From DATAOG01 sp963753685 (lineage in GTDB: Bacteria > Pseudomonadota > Alphaproteobacteria > Geminicoccales > Geminicoccaceae): a stretch of DNA of 64,000 bases. The notes below the pieces were generated by a model. It was not told the DNA's origin, did not search any database, and saw only the letters and a list, made by a program, of their open reading frames with translations. Shown piece after piece: positions 25,120 to 33,824 of the stretch. The stretch spans positions 79,940 through 143,939 of the forward strand of contig CAVWDE010000001.1 in NCBI GenBank assembly GCA_963753685.1, given 5' to 3'. The translations under genes were made by a program, and so were the position numbers. Position 1 is the stretch's first letter; each line of letters opens with the position of its first letter.

Positions 25120-25953
25120 TTGCGCACCCTCGCCCACATCTCGGATCTGCATTTCGGCCGGGTGGACCGCGCCGTGCTGCCCGCCCTGGCGCGGGCGATC
25201 CGCGCTGCCAGACCCGATGCCGTCGTCGTCTCGGGCGATCTGACGCAACGCGCGCGGCGGCAGGAATTTGCCGAGGCGCGCGAGTTCCTGGGCAGCCTGC
25301 CGTCGCCCCAGATCGTGGTGCCCGGCAATCACGACGTGCCGCTGTACGACGTCGCCTCGCGCTGGTTGCGCCCGCTTGCGAGCTATCGACACTATATCAG
25401 CACCGATCTCGAGCCCTTCTACGCCGATGACGAGATCGCGATCCTGGGCATCAACACCGCCCGGTCGTTCGCGATCAAGAACGGGCGCATCAACCGGCTG
25501 CAGGTCGCGCGCAGCTGCGCGCGGCTCGAGCGCGCCGGCAAGGACGTCACGCGGATCGTCGTGATCCATCATCCGTTCGATCTGCCCGAGGCCGACGACC
25601 GGCGCGGCCTGGTCGGGCGCGCCGACATGGCGATGGCGGCGTTCGCGCGCTGCGGCGTCGACATGATCCTCTCGGGCCATCTGCACGTCAGCCGCCGCAG
25701 CGCCAGCGCCGTGCGGTACCGGATTCCCGGCTACTCGGCCTTGATGGTGCAGGCGGGCACTGCGACCTCGTCGCGCCGCCGCGGCGAGCTCAATTCCTAC
25801 AACATCATCCGGATCGAGCGGCCAGACATCGCGATCGACACCCTGATCTGGGACGGCGAGCGGGGCGACTTCGCGCTTTTGGAGACGGATCAATTCCGAT
25901 CGGGACCCGAGGGCTGGTCGCGCGTTGCCGAAGGAACGGCAGCGGGTGCCTGA
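25120..25953 (+). CDS. Metallophosphoesterase (calcineurin-like, CpdA-type)
   Basis: A 277-residue metal-dependent phosphoesterase with the complete motif set: ISDLHFG (residues ~7-13), VSGDLTQRAR, VVPGNHDVPL, VIHHPFDLPE and LSGHLHVSRR. The layout matches the CpdA/YfcE-like branch that includes cyclic-nucleotide phosphodiesterases and phospholipid phosphatases. The start is taken as TTG 25120 because the conserved first strand (RTLAHISDLHF) begins immediately and AAAGGA lies about nine bases upstream; the ATG at 25110 is in another frame. It sits between a lipid kinase and a PAP2 phosphatase, which favours a phospholipid substrate, but a cyclic nucleotide (there is a cyclase gene 4 kb away) is possible. 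Confidence 0.9.
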   Translation: MRTLAHISDLHFGRVDRAVLPALARAIRAARPDAVVVSGDLTQRARRQEFAEAREFLGSLPSPQIVVPGNHDVPLYDVASRWLRPLASYRHYISTDLEPFYADDEIAILGINTARSFAIKNGRINRLQVARSCARLERAGKDVTRIVVIHHPFDLPEADDRRGLVGRADMAMAAFARCGVDMILSGHLHVSRRSASAVRYRIPGYSALMVQAGTATSSRRRGELNSYNIIRIERPDIAIDTLIWDGERGDFALLETDQFRSGPEGWSRVAEGTAAGA

Positions 25954-26587
25954 TGCCCGACGAAGGCGGCGTCAGAGGGGGCTGCTGACCGTTGCCGCCA
26001 TTTGCCTCAGCCTGTTCGTCGGGCTGGCGGTCGCCATCGCCTCCGGGACTGTCGGGAGTTTCGATGAGTGGGTTCGATCGGGCATCCATCAATTCGCCTC
26101 CCCCGATCTCACGCTCCTCGCGAGCGCGGTCACCAGGCTCGGCTCGGTCGCCGTGCTCGCATCACTGTTCGGCATCGCGGTCGTGGGCTTCTACGCAGGC
26201 GGACGGCGACGAACCGCCTTCGCGCTGGCGGTGGTGATGGCCGGCGCGGTCGTGCTGGAGAATACGCTCAAATACGCCTTCCATCGTGCCCGCCCGGAAG
26301 CGTTCTTCGGCACCCCGCCGGAGAGTTACAGTTTCCCCAGCGGCCACGCGCTCTTCTCGGCGTGCTTTTACGGTGCCCTGGCCTGGATCTTCGCCGCCAG
26401 GACGCGCACGATCGGGGCACGCGCGGCCCTCTGGACGGCAGCGCTGGTGCTGATCGCCGCGGTCGGACTCGCGCGCGTCTATCTCGGCGTCCACTACCCG
26501 ACCGACGTGATCGGGGGTTACCTCGTCGCGACTTTCTGGCTCGCGGGACTGCTCGCCTGGCAGTCCGGCCGCGACGCTGATCTGTAG
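25946..26587 (+). CDS. PAP2-family membrane phosphatase
   Basis: A ~213-residue integral membrane protein with about six helices and the three acid-phosphatase motifs: KYAFHRARP (C1), FPSGHALFS (C2) and ARVYLGVHYPTDVIGGYL (C3, where the usual Ser-Arg is Ala-Arg and the catalytic His is kept). It should dephosphorylate phosphatidate, undecaprenyl or similar lipid (pyro)phosphates on the periplasmic face. GTG 25946 overlaps the stop of the phosphoesterase gene by eight bases (GTGCCTGA) and has an AAGGAACGG site upstream; a TTG at 25925 is the alternative. Kinase, phosphoesterase and PAP2 phosphatase in one operon point to control of one lipid-phosphate pool. Confidence 0.9.
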   Translation: MPDARRRRRQRGLLTVAAICLSLFVGLAVAIASGTVGSFDEWVRSGIHQFASPDLTLLASAVTRLGSVAVLASLFGIAVVGFYAGGRRRTAFALAVVMAGAVVLENTLKYAFHRARPEAFFGTPPESYSFPSGHALFSACFYGALAWIFAARTRTIGARAALWTAALVLIAAVGLARVYLGVHYPTDVIGGYLVATFWLAGLLAWQSGRDADL

Positions 26588-26691
26588 CGACGTGAAAGGC
26601 AGATGATGTGGTTGATACCAACCTCGTGAGGGCATTCCAACCGACCGCTGTGAGCCTGGCCCGATTGCGACTCCAGCTTACCTGGGTGGCC

Positions 26692-26940
26692 TTGCAGGCC
26701 CGCGACGGCAGCATTCTGCTTTACGCAGGCCATTCCAAGCATCCGCGCTGATTCCGCCGCCGGTCAAGGACCTCCGACCGGCGCAGGCGGCGCGCTCAAG
26801 CGCGTCCTTGACCGCCGTCGGAATCCGTGCATGGGCGCTCGCACGCGGCGCAAGAGGGCGCGCGTGGTATGGCGGGCTCGGCTTCGCGGGCCGTAAAGGT
26901 TGCTGATACATTGCTGATACCTATTCCCTCCAAGATTCTC
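26692..26940 (+). repeat. Dispersed palindromic repeat, copy B
   Basis: Same orientation and organisation as copy A at 18339. A leading block (ccttgcaggcccgcgacggc ... ttacgcaggccatt) is followed by an inverted repeat: left arm 26750-26771 starts GATTCCGCCGCCGGTCAAGG, right arm 26804-26825 pairs with it at 20 of 22 positions, loop of 32 bases. The loop (CTCCGACCGGCGCAGGCGGC...) also matches that of copy A. After the hairpin, TTGCTGATACATTGCTGATA near 26895-26915 corresponds to the motif downstream of copy A. The copy fills the space between the PAP2 gene and the 3' end of the AAA_13 ATPase gene and contains no gene of its own. Confidence 0.7.
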
Positions 26941-26953
26941 CTTCATCGTTGCC

Positions 26954-29254
26954 TCATTGTCGTCGGGTGAAGCTCAAGACTCTTTCGCTAAAATGCTTGA
27001 GTTCTCCGTCGTTTACGGTCGCGGTCTCCCACGCGGCGTTGGTATCGTGGTGGAACCTGTTCGCGTATTCGAGGAGTTCACGAAGCTCAGTGATGTCCTT
27101 TGGCGAAAGAATCTGTTCGCGCGTGCCGCTCTTCTGCTCGCAGGTTCTACGGAATGGGCCAAGCAGCGACCCCGGAGGAAACTGCTCTGGGTACGCCACC
27201 CGGATATAGGATTCGAGGATTGGTCGCAGCGCCACGGCCACGGCGCGCTCATCAGCGGCATTACTGGTTCTTAGGTAGTGCCGAACGAGGTTGTGGCGCC
27301 GATCGTGCTCGGTGATGCAGTCTTGACTCACGTCCCAAAGGGCCAGGGTCGAACCCGCCCCGTCACGCGTGATCTTAATTGCAGTCCGGACGTCCGTGTC
27401 TGCACCTTCCCAAAGGGTGCACAGGAAGGATTTGGAATGGGAAAGCACAATCACCTGTTCGACGGTAGCTACTACGCGCCGCATCTCCTGCACCGTCGTG
27501 AGCGACCGGTGTTCGTCCAGGCTGGTGAGGGGATCGTCTATCACGACGATCTTCCTGTTTTGCTTCAAGTTTCGATCGAGCGAAGCAAAGAAAAAAGCAA
27601 GCGCTAGCGTGTTCCGATCCCCTGCGCTCAACGTGTTCCGAAAGGACGGGCCGAGGTCACCGTCCGAAGTGATCGGCACCTCTTGGTTGTTGATCAGAAT
27701 GTAGTACCCGCACGTCGACCCACCCCGCGTGTTGATAGAGTTCATGCGACTCAGCCGGAAGCCTGCGTTGAAACGCCGCAAATAGTCGTTGATGACTATT
27801 TCGTAAGCCGGAAATACAGCCTGTCTATATTGGTAGAGTGCGGCCCGAGCCTCATCTCGCGATGTTTCGGTCGAAGTCTTCGCGGCTTTTTCGGTAAGAA
27901 AATCAGCGCATAGAGGTGCGATCTCCGGACTATAGCGCGCCTTGATCGCCTTCAGGCGCGTTAGATCCGCCGCTAATGTAGCGACGTTCGCCGAAGCTGC
28001 CTTCTCCTTCACGATGGCGATCTGGGCATTTACCGTCTCCAGCGAGCCGTTCAGCCCGCCCACCGCGTCTCGCTGCTTGTGATAGGCCTCGACGGCGGCG
28101 CTGGCCTCCGCTGACAGCGTCAATTGCTCAAGCGGTGTTGCAAGTTTCGCCCGCAGCACCATCACGATCGCTTCCAATGCTGCTTGCCGCGCCCGTACTA
28201 TCGCCGCAGTGTCGAGACCGAGATCCGGGACCTCGGTGAACTCTGCCCAGAACTGCCGGCGCTGAACCGCCACCCGGACCGCTCGCTCGAAGGCGGCTAT
28301 CGCTTCCCCGCTGTGCGCCGCAGTGAGCGAGGTCAGTCCTTGAGTGATCGCCTCCTTCAGGTTCTCATAGGCATCGCTAAAGTAGGTTCGGTAGAGCGCG
28401 ATCACCGCCGAACCATCCAAGTCCTGTGCACAGAAGGGGCAGATTTCACCGTCGCGGTCTGCGGACGCCCGACCTACGCGATGCATACCGTCCCCTACCC
28501 AGGCCTCGCCGCCTGCGCCCAAACTGGCGAGGTGGGCTCGCACCCGGGCGGCTGCACCGGCCCCGAGTTCGGGTAAATCGCGCCGCAGGAGCGCGACAAT
28601 CGCCGCAACGTCGAACTCGGGGAGAGCGAGCGTTTCAAAGGCCGGTGCGCGCCGGAGTGCATCGGCGGCGTGCCCCGCAGCCAGGTCGCGCTCCGCCTCC
28701 TCAATCGCCTGCTCGATGTCAGCTCGCCTTTCTAACGCGCAAAAGGCGTCGACCGTCAGAGCGCCGCGAACGGCCGCCGGGATTGCGTCGCTTCTCGCTC
28801 GGAGCGCGCGAATGTGCTCCTCGATGCTGGCGATATGGCCTTGCAGCACCTCGCTGAGTGCAACGCCCTGGGCGCCAAGGATGAACTCATGCAGGTGCTG
28901 CCGATGCTCGGGATCGATGTCGACGCCGGAGCAGACGTTGTCAGCCACAAAGAGGTCATCGAAGACAACGATCTCGGGTAAGATCCGCGACCAACTCCCC
29001 CGCTGAAAGATTGCGGTACCGCCGCCGCTTCCGGTTAGAACGACAAGCGGTGGGTGATGGGCGGCGAGTTGCCGACGCTCGAGGATGGGGACAGGATCGC
29101 CGGTGCCTAGCGAGCGGAGCACAGCCGCCAGTGTCGTCTTGCCGCGACCATTTTCCGCGTAAACCAGAGTAAGCTTCTTCAGGGGGAGGATCGCTCCAGC
29201 ATCGACGGAGTCGAACTGGCCGATATTCCGCAGAAGCTGAATGCACTCGATCAA
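26954..29254 (-). CDS. Stand-alone AAA_13 / RloC-PrrC-like ABC-type ATPase
   Basis: A ~766-residue SMC-like ATPase. The TTG at 29254 is chosen because it follows AGAGGAGG by about seven bases and begins the family N-terminus (IECIQLLRNIGQFDSVDAGA). Walker A AENGRGKTT is at ~33-41, signature NTLSAGDRN at ~541-549, Walker B KIVVIDDPLTSLD at ~568 and the switch His in VIVLSHSKSF (~606). The helical middle carries a zinc-hook-like CPFC at ~272-275, as in RloC. The C-terminal ~120 residues include YANRFHHDTNAAWE (~731), a conserved RFHHDTN-type motif of this family that could belong to an effector domain. AAA_13 members include the tRNA anticodon nucleases PrrC and RloC, so an antiviral role is an inference. 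No restriction-modification genes are adjacent. Confidence 0.8.
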   Translation of the reverse strand: MIECIQLLRNIGQFDSVDAGAILPLKKLTLVYAENGRGKTTLAAVLRSLGTGDPVPILERRQLAAHHPPLVVLTGSGGGTAIFQRGSWSRILPEIVVFDDLFVADNVCSGVDIDPEHRQHLHEFILGAQGVALSEVLQGHIASIEEHIRALRARSDAIPAAVRGALTVDAFCALERRADIEQAIEEAERDLAAGHAADALRRAPAFETLALPEFDVAAIVALLRRDLPELGAGAAARVRAHLASLGAGGEAWVGDGMHRVGRASADRDGEICPFCAQDLDGSAVIALYRTYFSDAYENLKEAITQGLTSLTAAHSGEAIAAFERAVRVAVQRRQFWAEFTEVPDLGLDTAAIVRARQAALEAIVMVLRAKLATPLEQLTLSAEASAAVEAYHKQRDAVGGLNGSLETVNAQIAIVKEKAASANVATLAADLTRLKAIKARYSPEIAPLCADFLTEKAAKTSTETSRDEARAALYQYRQAVFPAYEIVINDYLRRFNAGFRLSRMNSINTRGGSTCGYYILINNQEVPITSDGDLGPSFRNTLSAGDRNTLALAFFFASLDRNLKQNRKIVVIDDPLTSLDEHRSLTTVQEMRRVVATVEQVIVLSHSKSFLCTLWEGADTDVRTAIKITRDGAGSTLALWDVSQDCITEHDRRHNLVRHYLRTSNAADERAVAVALRPILESYIRVAYPEQFPPGSLLGPFRRTCEQKSGTREQILSPKDITELRELLEYANRFHHDTNAAWETATVNDGELKHFSERVLSFTRRQ

Positions 29255-29533
29255 ACCGATCCTCCTCTTCCCGCAAGACGCTGAGAATGGCCCCCGTCGG
29301 GCAACTTCGGCGTGATACGTCGTGTTCTGGCGGGGGTCAATCGTGAATTTGGAAACGGTTTTCAAACCGGTCGGGTTTGCTTCCGGTATACTCCCAGCTA
29401 TCTTAGCAAACGCTGCAGATGCACAATCGTAAGACCGTCCAAGCTTCTGGCATAGAGGGCTTTTTTGGTTTCGTTACGGGCAAAATTCGAACCTGCGACG
29501 TTCACGCTATGAGCTCGGCGAGCTAGCTTCGTC

Positions 29534-31408
29534 TCACTTGGCCCCGCCCGCGAACCAGAAGGTGTCGGGGCGGTAGATGCCGAACTGGGCGCCGGGTTCC
29601 CAGTTGAAGATCGCCTTGTCGGGCACGTTGCGCAGGCGTTCGCTGGCGACCACCGGCTGCGGGACGGCGCCGATCAGGCCGATCGAGTAGACCTGCTGGC
29701 TCCAGATCTCGAGCATCTCCTGCCAGATCTGCCGCCGCTCCTCATGGGTCGTGCTCACCCGCCAGGAATTGTAGAGGTCGAGCAGCCGCTTGGCCTCCGG
29801 CAGTTCGGGGGGCTCGCCCGTTTCGCCCCGGGTCTCGTAGTACTGGCCCCATTTCGGCCACTGGTATTCCTGCTGGGTGGTCGGCGCGAACTCGTAGGGG
29901 CTCATGTCGGCCGAAGGGACGCCGTTCTCGAGGCCGAACCAGATCGTCATCAGGGTCTCGCCGGAAAAGATCCGGTTGCGCAGCACCTGGCGCTGCAGGG
30001 GCTTGGTGTAGGCGCGGATGCCGAGCTTGGCCCAGTTCTCGCGCACCAGCTGGAGGACGTCGGACTCCTCGCTGCCTTCGCCGGCGCTCTCGATGATCAG
30101 GTCCATCGGCCGGCCGTCGGGCAGCAGGCGGGCGCCGCGATCGTCGCGCCGGGTCAGGCCGATCTCGTCGAGCAGGCGGTTGGCCGCGTCCGGGTCGAAG
30201 TTGGCCCAGGCGAAGCGGTATTCGGGCTCGTAGAGCGGGCTCGCCGGCAGGACGCTGTTGTTGCCGCCGATGCCGAGGCCGAAATAGAAGGTCTGGTTGA
30301 TGTCGTCGCGCTTGATCCCGAGCGACAAGGCACGCCGGAAGCGGACATCGCGGAACAGCTGGCGCCACACCGGGTCGGTCGCGTTCAGGTTCGGATAGAG
30401 CGCCAGATCGGCGCCGCGCGCGGTCGGCCAGAGCATCGTCTTGAGGTGGCTGTGCGGCTCGCTCTCCTTGAGGAAGGTGTAGTCCTTGAAGACCAGGCCG
30501 CGCGCCTGCAGGTCGGTTTCGCCGGCGCCGGTCTTGACCGGGATCAGCTTGTTGTCGACCACGTCCAGGATCACCCGGTCGATGTAGGGCAGCTGCTGGC
30601 CGGAGGGATCGACCCGGTAGTAGTAGGGATTGCGCTCCGCGATGAAGCGCTCGGCCGGCGCGCGCGTGCGCATCATCCACGGCTGCAGGGTCGGCAGGTC
30701 CGGGTTGTCGAAGCGGTACATGTCGTCGCGGCGGCCGTGCAGCTGCGCCCAGTCGCGCGCGCGCTCGGCGGCGACCATTTGGGCGAGCTTGGCCGGGTCG
30801 GCGTAGGTCTCGTGGAACTGCTTGAGGTAGTGGGCAGGCGCATAGATGAACAGCGGGCGCGCGCCGGCCAGCGCCGGCAGGAAGAAGGGGTTGGGCTTCG
30901 ACCAGCTGTAGCGGACGGTCTGCGGGTCGAGGATCTCGACCTTGGGCAGCTCGCCCTCGACCACCAGCTCGCGCGGCGGCCCGACCGGGCTGAGCTGGAG
31001 GTTGTTGGCCATGTCCTGCCACCAGTAGCGGAAGTCCTCGGTGGTGAACGGCGCCCCGTCCGACCAGCGGTGGCCTGTGCGCAGATGGAAGGTGAAGACG
31101 CGCCCGTTCTCGACGTCGACCGCCTTGGCGATGTCGGGCTTGAGCTCGAGGTCGCGGTCGTAGCCGATCAGACGGGCGTAGCCGTAGACCACGAGCAGGC
31201 GGGTATCGCGGTTGCTGCCGATCAGCATGCGCAGGTCGCCGCCCCGGTGGCCGAGCTCGCCGTCGATCGTGGCGATGCTCGGCTCCTGCGGCGGGCCGGG
31301 CGGCGCCGGCTGGGCCGCCGCCGGCGGCGTCGCCGGCATGGCGAGCAGGAGCAGCAACGGCAGCAGCGCCGCGAGCGCCCGCGTCCGCCAGCGGCCTTCG
31401 GTCGTCAT
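29534..31408 (-). CDS. ABC transporter substrate-binding protein, family 5 (peptide/opine/sugar-type)
   Basis: A 624-residue secreted solute receptor. The ATG at 31408 starts a signal peptide (TRALAALLPLLLLLAMPATP, ending near AAAQPA). Family 5 signatures are LELKPDIAKAVDVENGRVFT-FHLRTGHRWSDGAPFTTEDF early in the mature protein and FRRALSLGIKRDDINQTFYF-GLG in the second lobe. The length is at the long end of the family. No permease or ATPase genes lie nearby, so it is an orphan receptor that must work with a transporter encoded elsewhere. The ligand cannot be read from the sequence. The frame is open upstream to 31507 but without a ribosome binding site. Confidence 0.9.
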   Translation of the reverse strand: MTTEGRWRTRALAALLPLLLLLAMPATPPAAAQPAPPGPPQEPSIATIDGELGHRGGDLRMLIGSNRDTRLLVVYGYARLIGYDRDLELKPDIAKAVDVENGRVFTFHLRTGHRWSDGAPFTTEDFRYWWQDMANNLQLSPVGPPRELVVEGELPKVEILDPQTVRYSWSKPNPFFLPALAGARPLFIYAPAHYLKQFHETYADPAKLAQMVAAERARDWAQLHGRRDDMYRFDNPDLPTLQPWMMRTRAPAERFIAERNPYYYRVDPSGQQLPYIDRVILDVVDNKLIPVKTGAGETDLQARGLVFKDYTFLKESEPHSHLKTMLWPTARGADLALYPNLNATDPVWRQLFRDVRFRRALSLGIKRDDINQTFYFGLGIGGNNSVLPASPLYEPEYRFAWANFDPDAANRLLDEIGLTRRDDRGARLLPDGRPMDLIIESAGEGSEESDVLQLVRENWAKLGIRAYTKPLQRQVLRNRIFSGETLMTIWFGLENGVPSADMSPYEFAPTTQQEYQWPKWGQYYETRGETGEPPELPEAKRLLDLYNSWRVSTTHEERRQIWQEMLEIWSQQVYSIGLIGAVPQPVVASERLRNVPDKAIFNWEPGAQFGIYRPDTFWFAGGAK

Positions 31409-31572
31409 CGGCGCTGTTCTCCCGACGCTCATCCTGCGCTTTGTAGCACAGACGCGCGGCCCGTCATGAGCCCGCGGGCCATTGTCGCCGGTCCGCGACC
31501 GCGACATACTGGCTCCGCCCGACGCCGGTTGCCGCCCGAGGACGCCCGCCGCTGACCGCCATCGTCGACATC

Positions 31573-32490
31573 GTGGTGCCGATCTTCGGCCTGATGGCGT
31601 TCGGCTACGCCGCGACCTTCACCCGGGTCTTCGATGCCGCCGCATCCCAGGCGCTGGCCGCGTTCGTGTTCTATTTCGCGATTCCGGTCATGCTGTTCCG
31701 CAGCATGGCCGCGGCCGCCCTGCCCGACCAGATCCCGTGGGGCTATCTGTTGTCCTACTACCTCGGCACGGCGATCGCCTTCGCCGCCGGGACCCTGATC
31801 GCCAGGGCCAGCTTCAGCGGCGCGTTCGCGCGCCAGGCGATCATCGGCTTCGGCTGCTCGTTCGACAATGCCGTGCTGCTCGGCATCCCGATCGTGCTGA
31901 CCAGCCTTGGCGATGCCGCCGGGCTGCCGCTGTTCCTCTTGATCGCGACCCGGAGCCTGGTGCTGTTCACCGCGATCACGGTGGTGATCGAGGTCGGCCG
32001 CGGCTCGGGCGAGGGCCTGCGCCAGCTGCCGGTGGCGATCGTCCGCGGCCTGGCGACCAACCCGATCATCTGGGGCCTGGTAGGCGGCATCGCGGTCAAC
32101 CTTGCGGGCCTGAAGCTGCCGGGCACGCTCGAGCGCTGGGCGGCGCTGATCGGCGGGGCGGCGGTGCCGTGCGCGCTGTTCTCGGTCGGGGCGAGCCTGC
32201 GCGCCTATCGCCTGAAGGGCGCGCTCGCCCCGGCCGTGGTCATGTCGACCTTCAAGCTCCTGGTCCATCCGCTGCTGGTCCTCGGCCTGACCCGCTGGGT
32301 CTTCGAGGTGCCGCCGCTGTGGGCCAAGGTCGCGGTCCTGATCGCGTCCTTGCCGGTCGGCGTCAACGTCTATCTGTTCGCGGTCCGCTACGACGCCGGC
32401 CAGGCCGAGAGCGCGTCTGCGATCCTGCTCTCGAGTCTGGTCTCGGTCGTGACCGTGTCGCTGGTCCTGTTCTGGCTCGGGCCCGGCTGA
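31573..32490 (+). CDS. AEC-family (auxin efflux carrier-like) permease
   Basis: A ~305-residue membrane protein with about ten hydrophobic helices in two inverted halves. It begins PIFGLMAFGYAATF, then FVFYFAIPVMLFRSMA, and in the second half has LATNPIIWGLVGGIAVNLAG, PCALFSVGASLRAY and FKLLVHPLLVLGLTRWVFE, all typical of the AEC family of carboxylate exporters/importers. GTG 31573 is the first standard start; the family N-terminus would allow a CTG at 31552 (LTAIVDIVVPIF). The next gene, a 2-keto-pentenoate-hydratase-type enzyme, starts 65 bp downstream and may be co-transcribed, so an organic acid handled by that enzyme is a plausible cargo. Confidence 0.9.
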   Translation: MVPIFGLMAFGYAATFTRVFDAAASQALAAFVFYFAIPVMLFRSMAAAALPDQIPWGYLLSYYLGTAIAFAAGTLIARASFSGAFARQAIIGFGCSFDNAVLLGIPIVLTSLGDAAGLPLFLLIATRSLVLFTAITVVIEVGRGSGEGLRQLPVAIVRGLATNPIIWGLVGGIAVNLAGLKLPGTLERWAALIGGAAVPCALFSVGASLRAYRLKGALAPAVVMSTFKLLVHPLLVLGLTRWVFEVPPLWAKVAVLIASLPVGVNVYLFAVRYDAGQAESASAILLSSLVSVVTVSLVLFWLGPG

Positions 32491-32555
32491 ACAGATGCGC
32501 GGCCGCGTCGAAGCTGGCAGAATGGCGGGCGAGGCGGGCCGGGGAGGCGAGAGCG

Positions 32556-33356
32556 ATGGTCGATCGGGCGAAGGTCGCGCGGATCGCGGACCACATTTTC
32601 GAGGCGCATCGGCGGCGGGCGCGGTTCGAGCGCCTGCGGGGCGCGCTGGCGCCCGCCTCGCTGGTCGAGGCTTATGAGGTCCAGGACGAGGTCCACCGGC
32701 GCTTCGCCGCGGCCGGTTGGGGCGAGCTCGGCGGCCACAAGATCGCGCTCACCTCGAAGGCGATCCAGGAGCTCTGCGGGGTCGATCAGCCGGCCGGCGG
32801 CGCGATCTTCGCGAGCACCATCCGGAGCTCGCCCGCGACCCTGCGCCTTGCCGACTTCATGCACCTCGGCCTCGAGTTCGAGCTCGGCGTCCGCCTCGGC
32901 CGCGACCTGCCGGCCGCGGGCGCGCCCTACACCCTCGCCAAGGTGACGCCGGCGGTCACGGCCTGCATGCCGGCGTTCGAGCTGATCGAGGACCGGAACG
33001 CCGACTACGCCGACCTCGATGCCGCCTCGATCCTGACCGACAAATGCTGGTGCGGTGGTGTGGTGCTGGGGCCGGAGGTCGCGGACTGGCAGGGCCTCGA
33101 TCTCGAGACCACGCCGGTCGAGCTGATCTGGAACGGCGCGGTCGTCGACCAGGGAGTGACCGGTGCCGCCATGGGCCACCCGTTCGAATCGCTGGCCTGG
33201 CTCGCCAACCTGCTCGCCTCCCGCGGCCGCGGCATGCGGGCCGGCGACATCGTGATCACCGGCAGCGCGCTCAGGACCCGTTTTCCCGAGGTCGGCGACG
33301 ACGTCACCTACCGGATCGCCGGCCTCGGCGAGACCACGGCCCGGATGGTCAAATAA
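32556..33356 (+). CDS. 2-keto-4-pentenoate hydratase / fumarylacetoacetase-fold decarboxylase family enzyme
   Basis: A 266-residue cytoplasmic enzyme of the MhpD/DmpE/DmpH group, which hydrates 2-hydroxypenta-2,4-dienoate or decarboxylates 4-oxalocrotonate in meta-cleavage pathways. GGHKIALTSKAIQELCGVDQ is the conserved loop after the N-terminal helices, and HLGLEFELGVRLGRDL contains the Glu-x-Glu metal ligands (ELGLEFE type). PAFELIEDRNADYADLDAAS and FPEVGDDVTYRIAGLG complete the fold. GGGGAGG about 11 bases upstream supports ATG 32556. A lone gene of this type, next to an AEC permease, is often of unknown substrate. No ring-cleavage dioxygenase is encoded in the window. Confidence 0.87.
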   Translation: MVDRAKVARIADHIFEAHRRRARFERLRGALAPASLVEAYEVQDEVHRRFAAAGWGELGGHKIALTSKAIQELCGVDQPAGGAIFASTIRSSPATLRLADFMHLGLEFELGVRLGRDLPAAGAPYTLAKVTPAVTACMPAFELIEDRNADYADLDAASILTDKCWCGGVVLGPEVADWQGLDLETTPVELIWNGAVVDQGVTGAAMGHPFESLAWLANLLASRGRGMRAGDIVITGSALRTRFPEVGDDVTYRIAGLGETTARMVK

Positions 33357-33436
33357 CCGACAGCTTCGCCACGAGGTGGCGCAAATGCGGCGTTTCTGCC
33401 AGCGGATCCGTTGGATCGCGGCGCGACCGCTGCCGC

Positions 33437-33592
33437 TCAGCAGTTACCCTTCTTGGCCTGGCCGGGCGGGCAGAAGCCCGGCGACGGCGCGCCGATCGCC
33501 GGCACGACCACCGTGGCCTTCTGGGGCTCGATCGTGGCGGTGCAGGCGGTCAGCACGGCGAGAGCGAGGAGCGCTACGAGGGCCTGCCGCAT
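33437..33592 (-). CDS. Very small lipoprotein (51 residues)
   Basis: ATG 33592 to TGA 33437 encodes a 51-residue protein. MRQALVALLALAVLTAC is a complete lipoprotein signal peptide with lipobox LTAC (Cys 17). The mature part reads TATIEPQKATVVVPAIGAPS, then PGFCPPGQAKKGNC, with a Cys-Pro-Pro-Gly-Gln-Ala-Lys-Lys motif and two cysteines that could form a disulfide. GGAG lies about ten bases upstream. It is shorter than most gene callers report and sits alone between the hydratase gene and the RelE-type toxin gene. The CPPGQAKK ending is reminiscent of small periplasmic proteins of unknown function; I assign none. Confidence 0.65.
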   Translation of the reverse strand: MRQALVALLALAVLTACTATIEPQKATVVVPAIGAPSPGFCPPGQAKKGNC

Positions 33593-33824
33593 GCTCGGGA
33601 TCTCCGCTGGTTCGAGCTTCGGTCCGAGATGGGACTATCAATCACGGGCTGGCTCGCACGACCCGACACTATCGGAGCTGAGTTAAGGGCGCCTGAACCC
33701 GACCTCGCGGGACGGTTCACGTCGATCGAGCAGCTCGTGATCTCTTTGCCAACGTGCGGCGCGTGGAAGAGGGCGATGACGACCAACGTCCTCCGCGTCC
33801 GGCGCGACGACACGGGCAATACAG

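Noticed and set aside
29534..31408. Complete peptide ABC importer
   Set aside because: Only the solute-binding protein is present; the next genes are an AEC permease and a hydratase.
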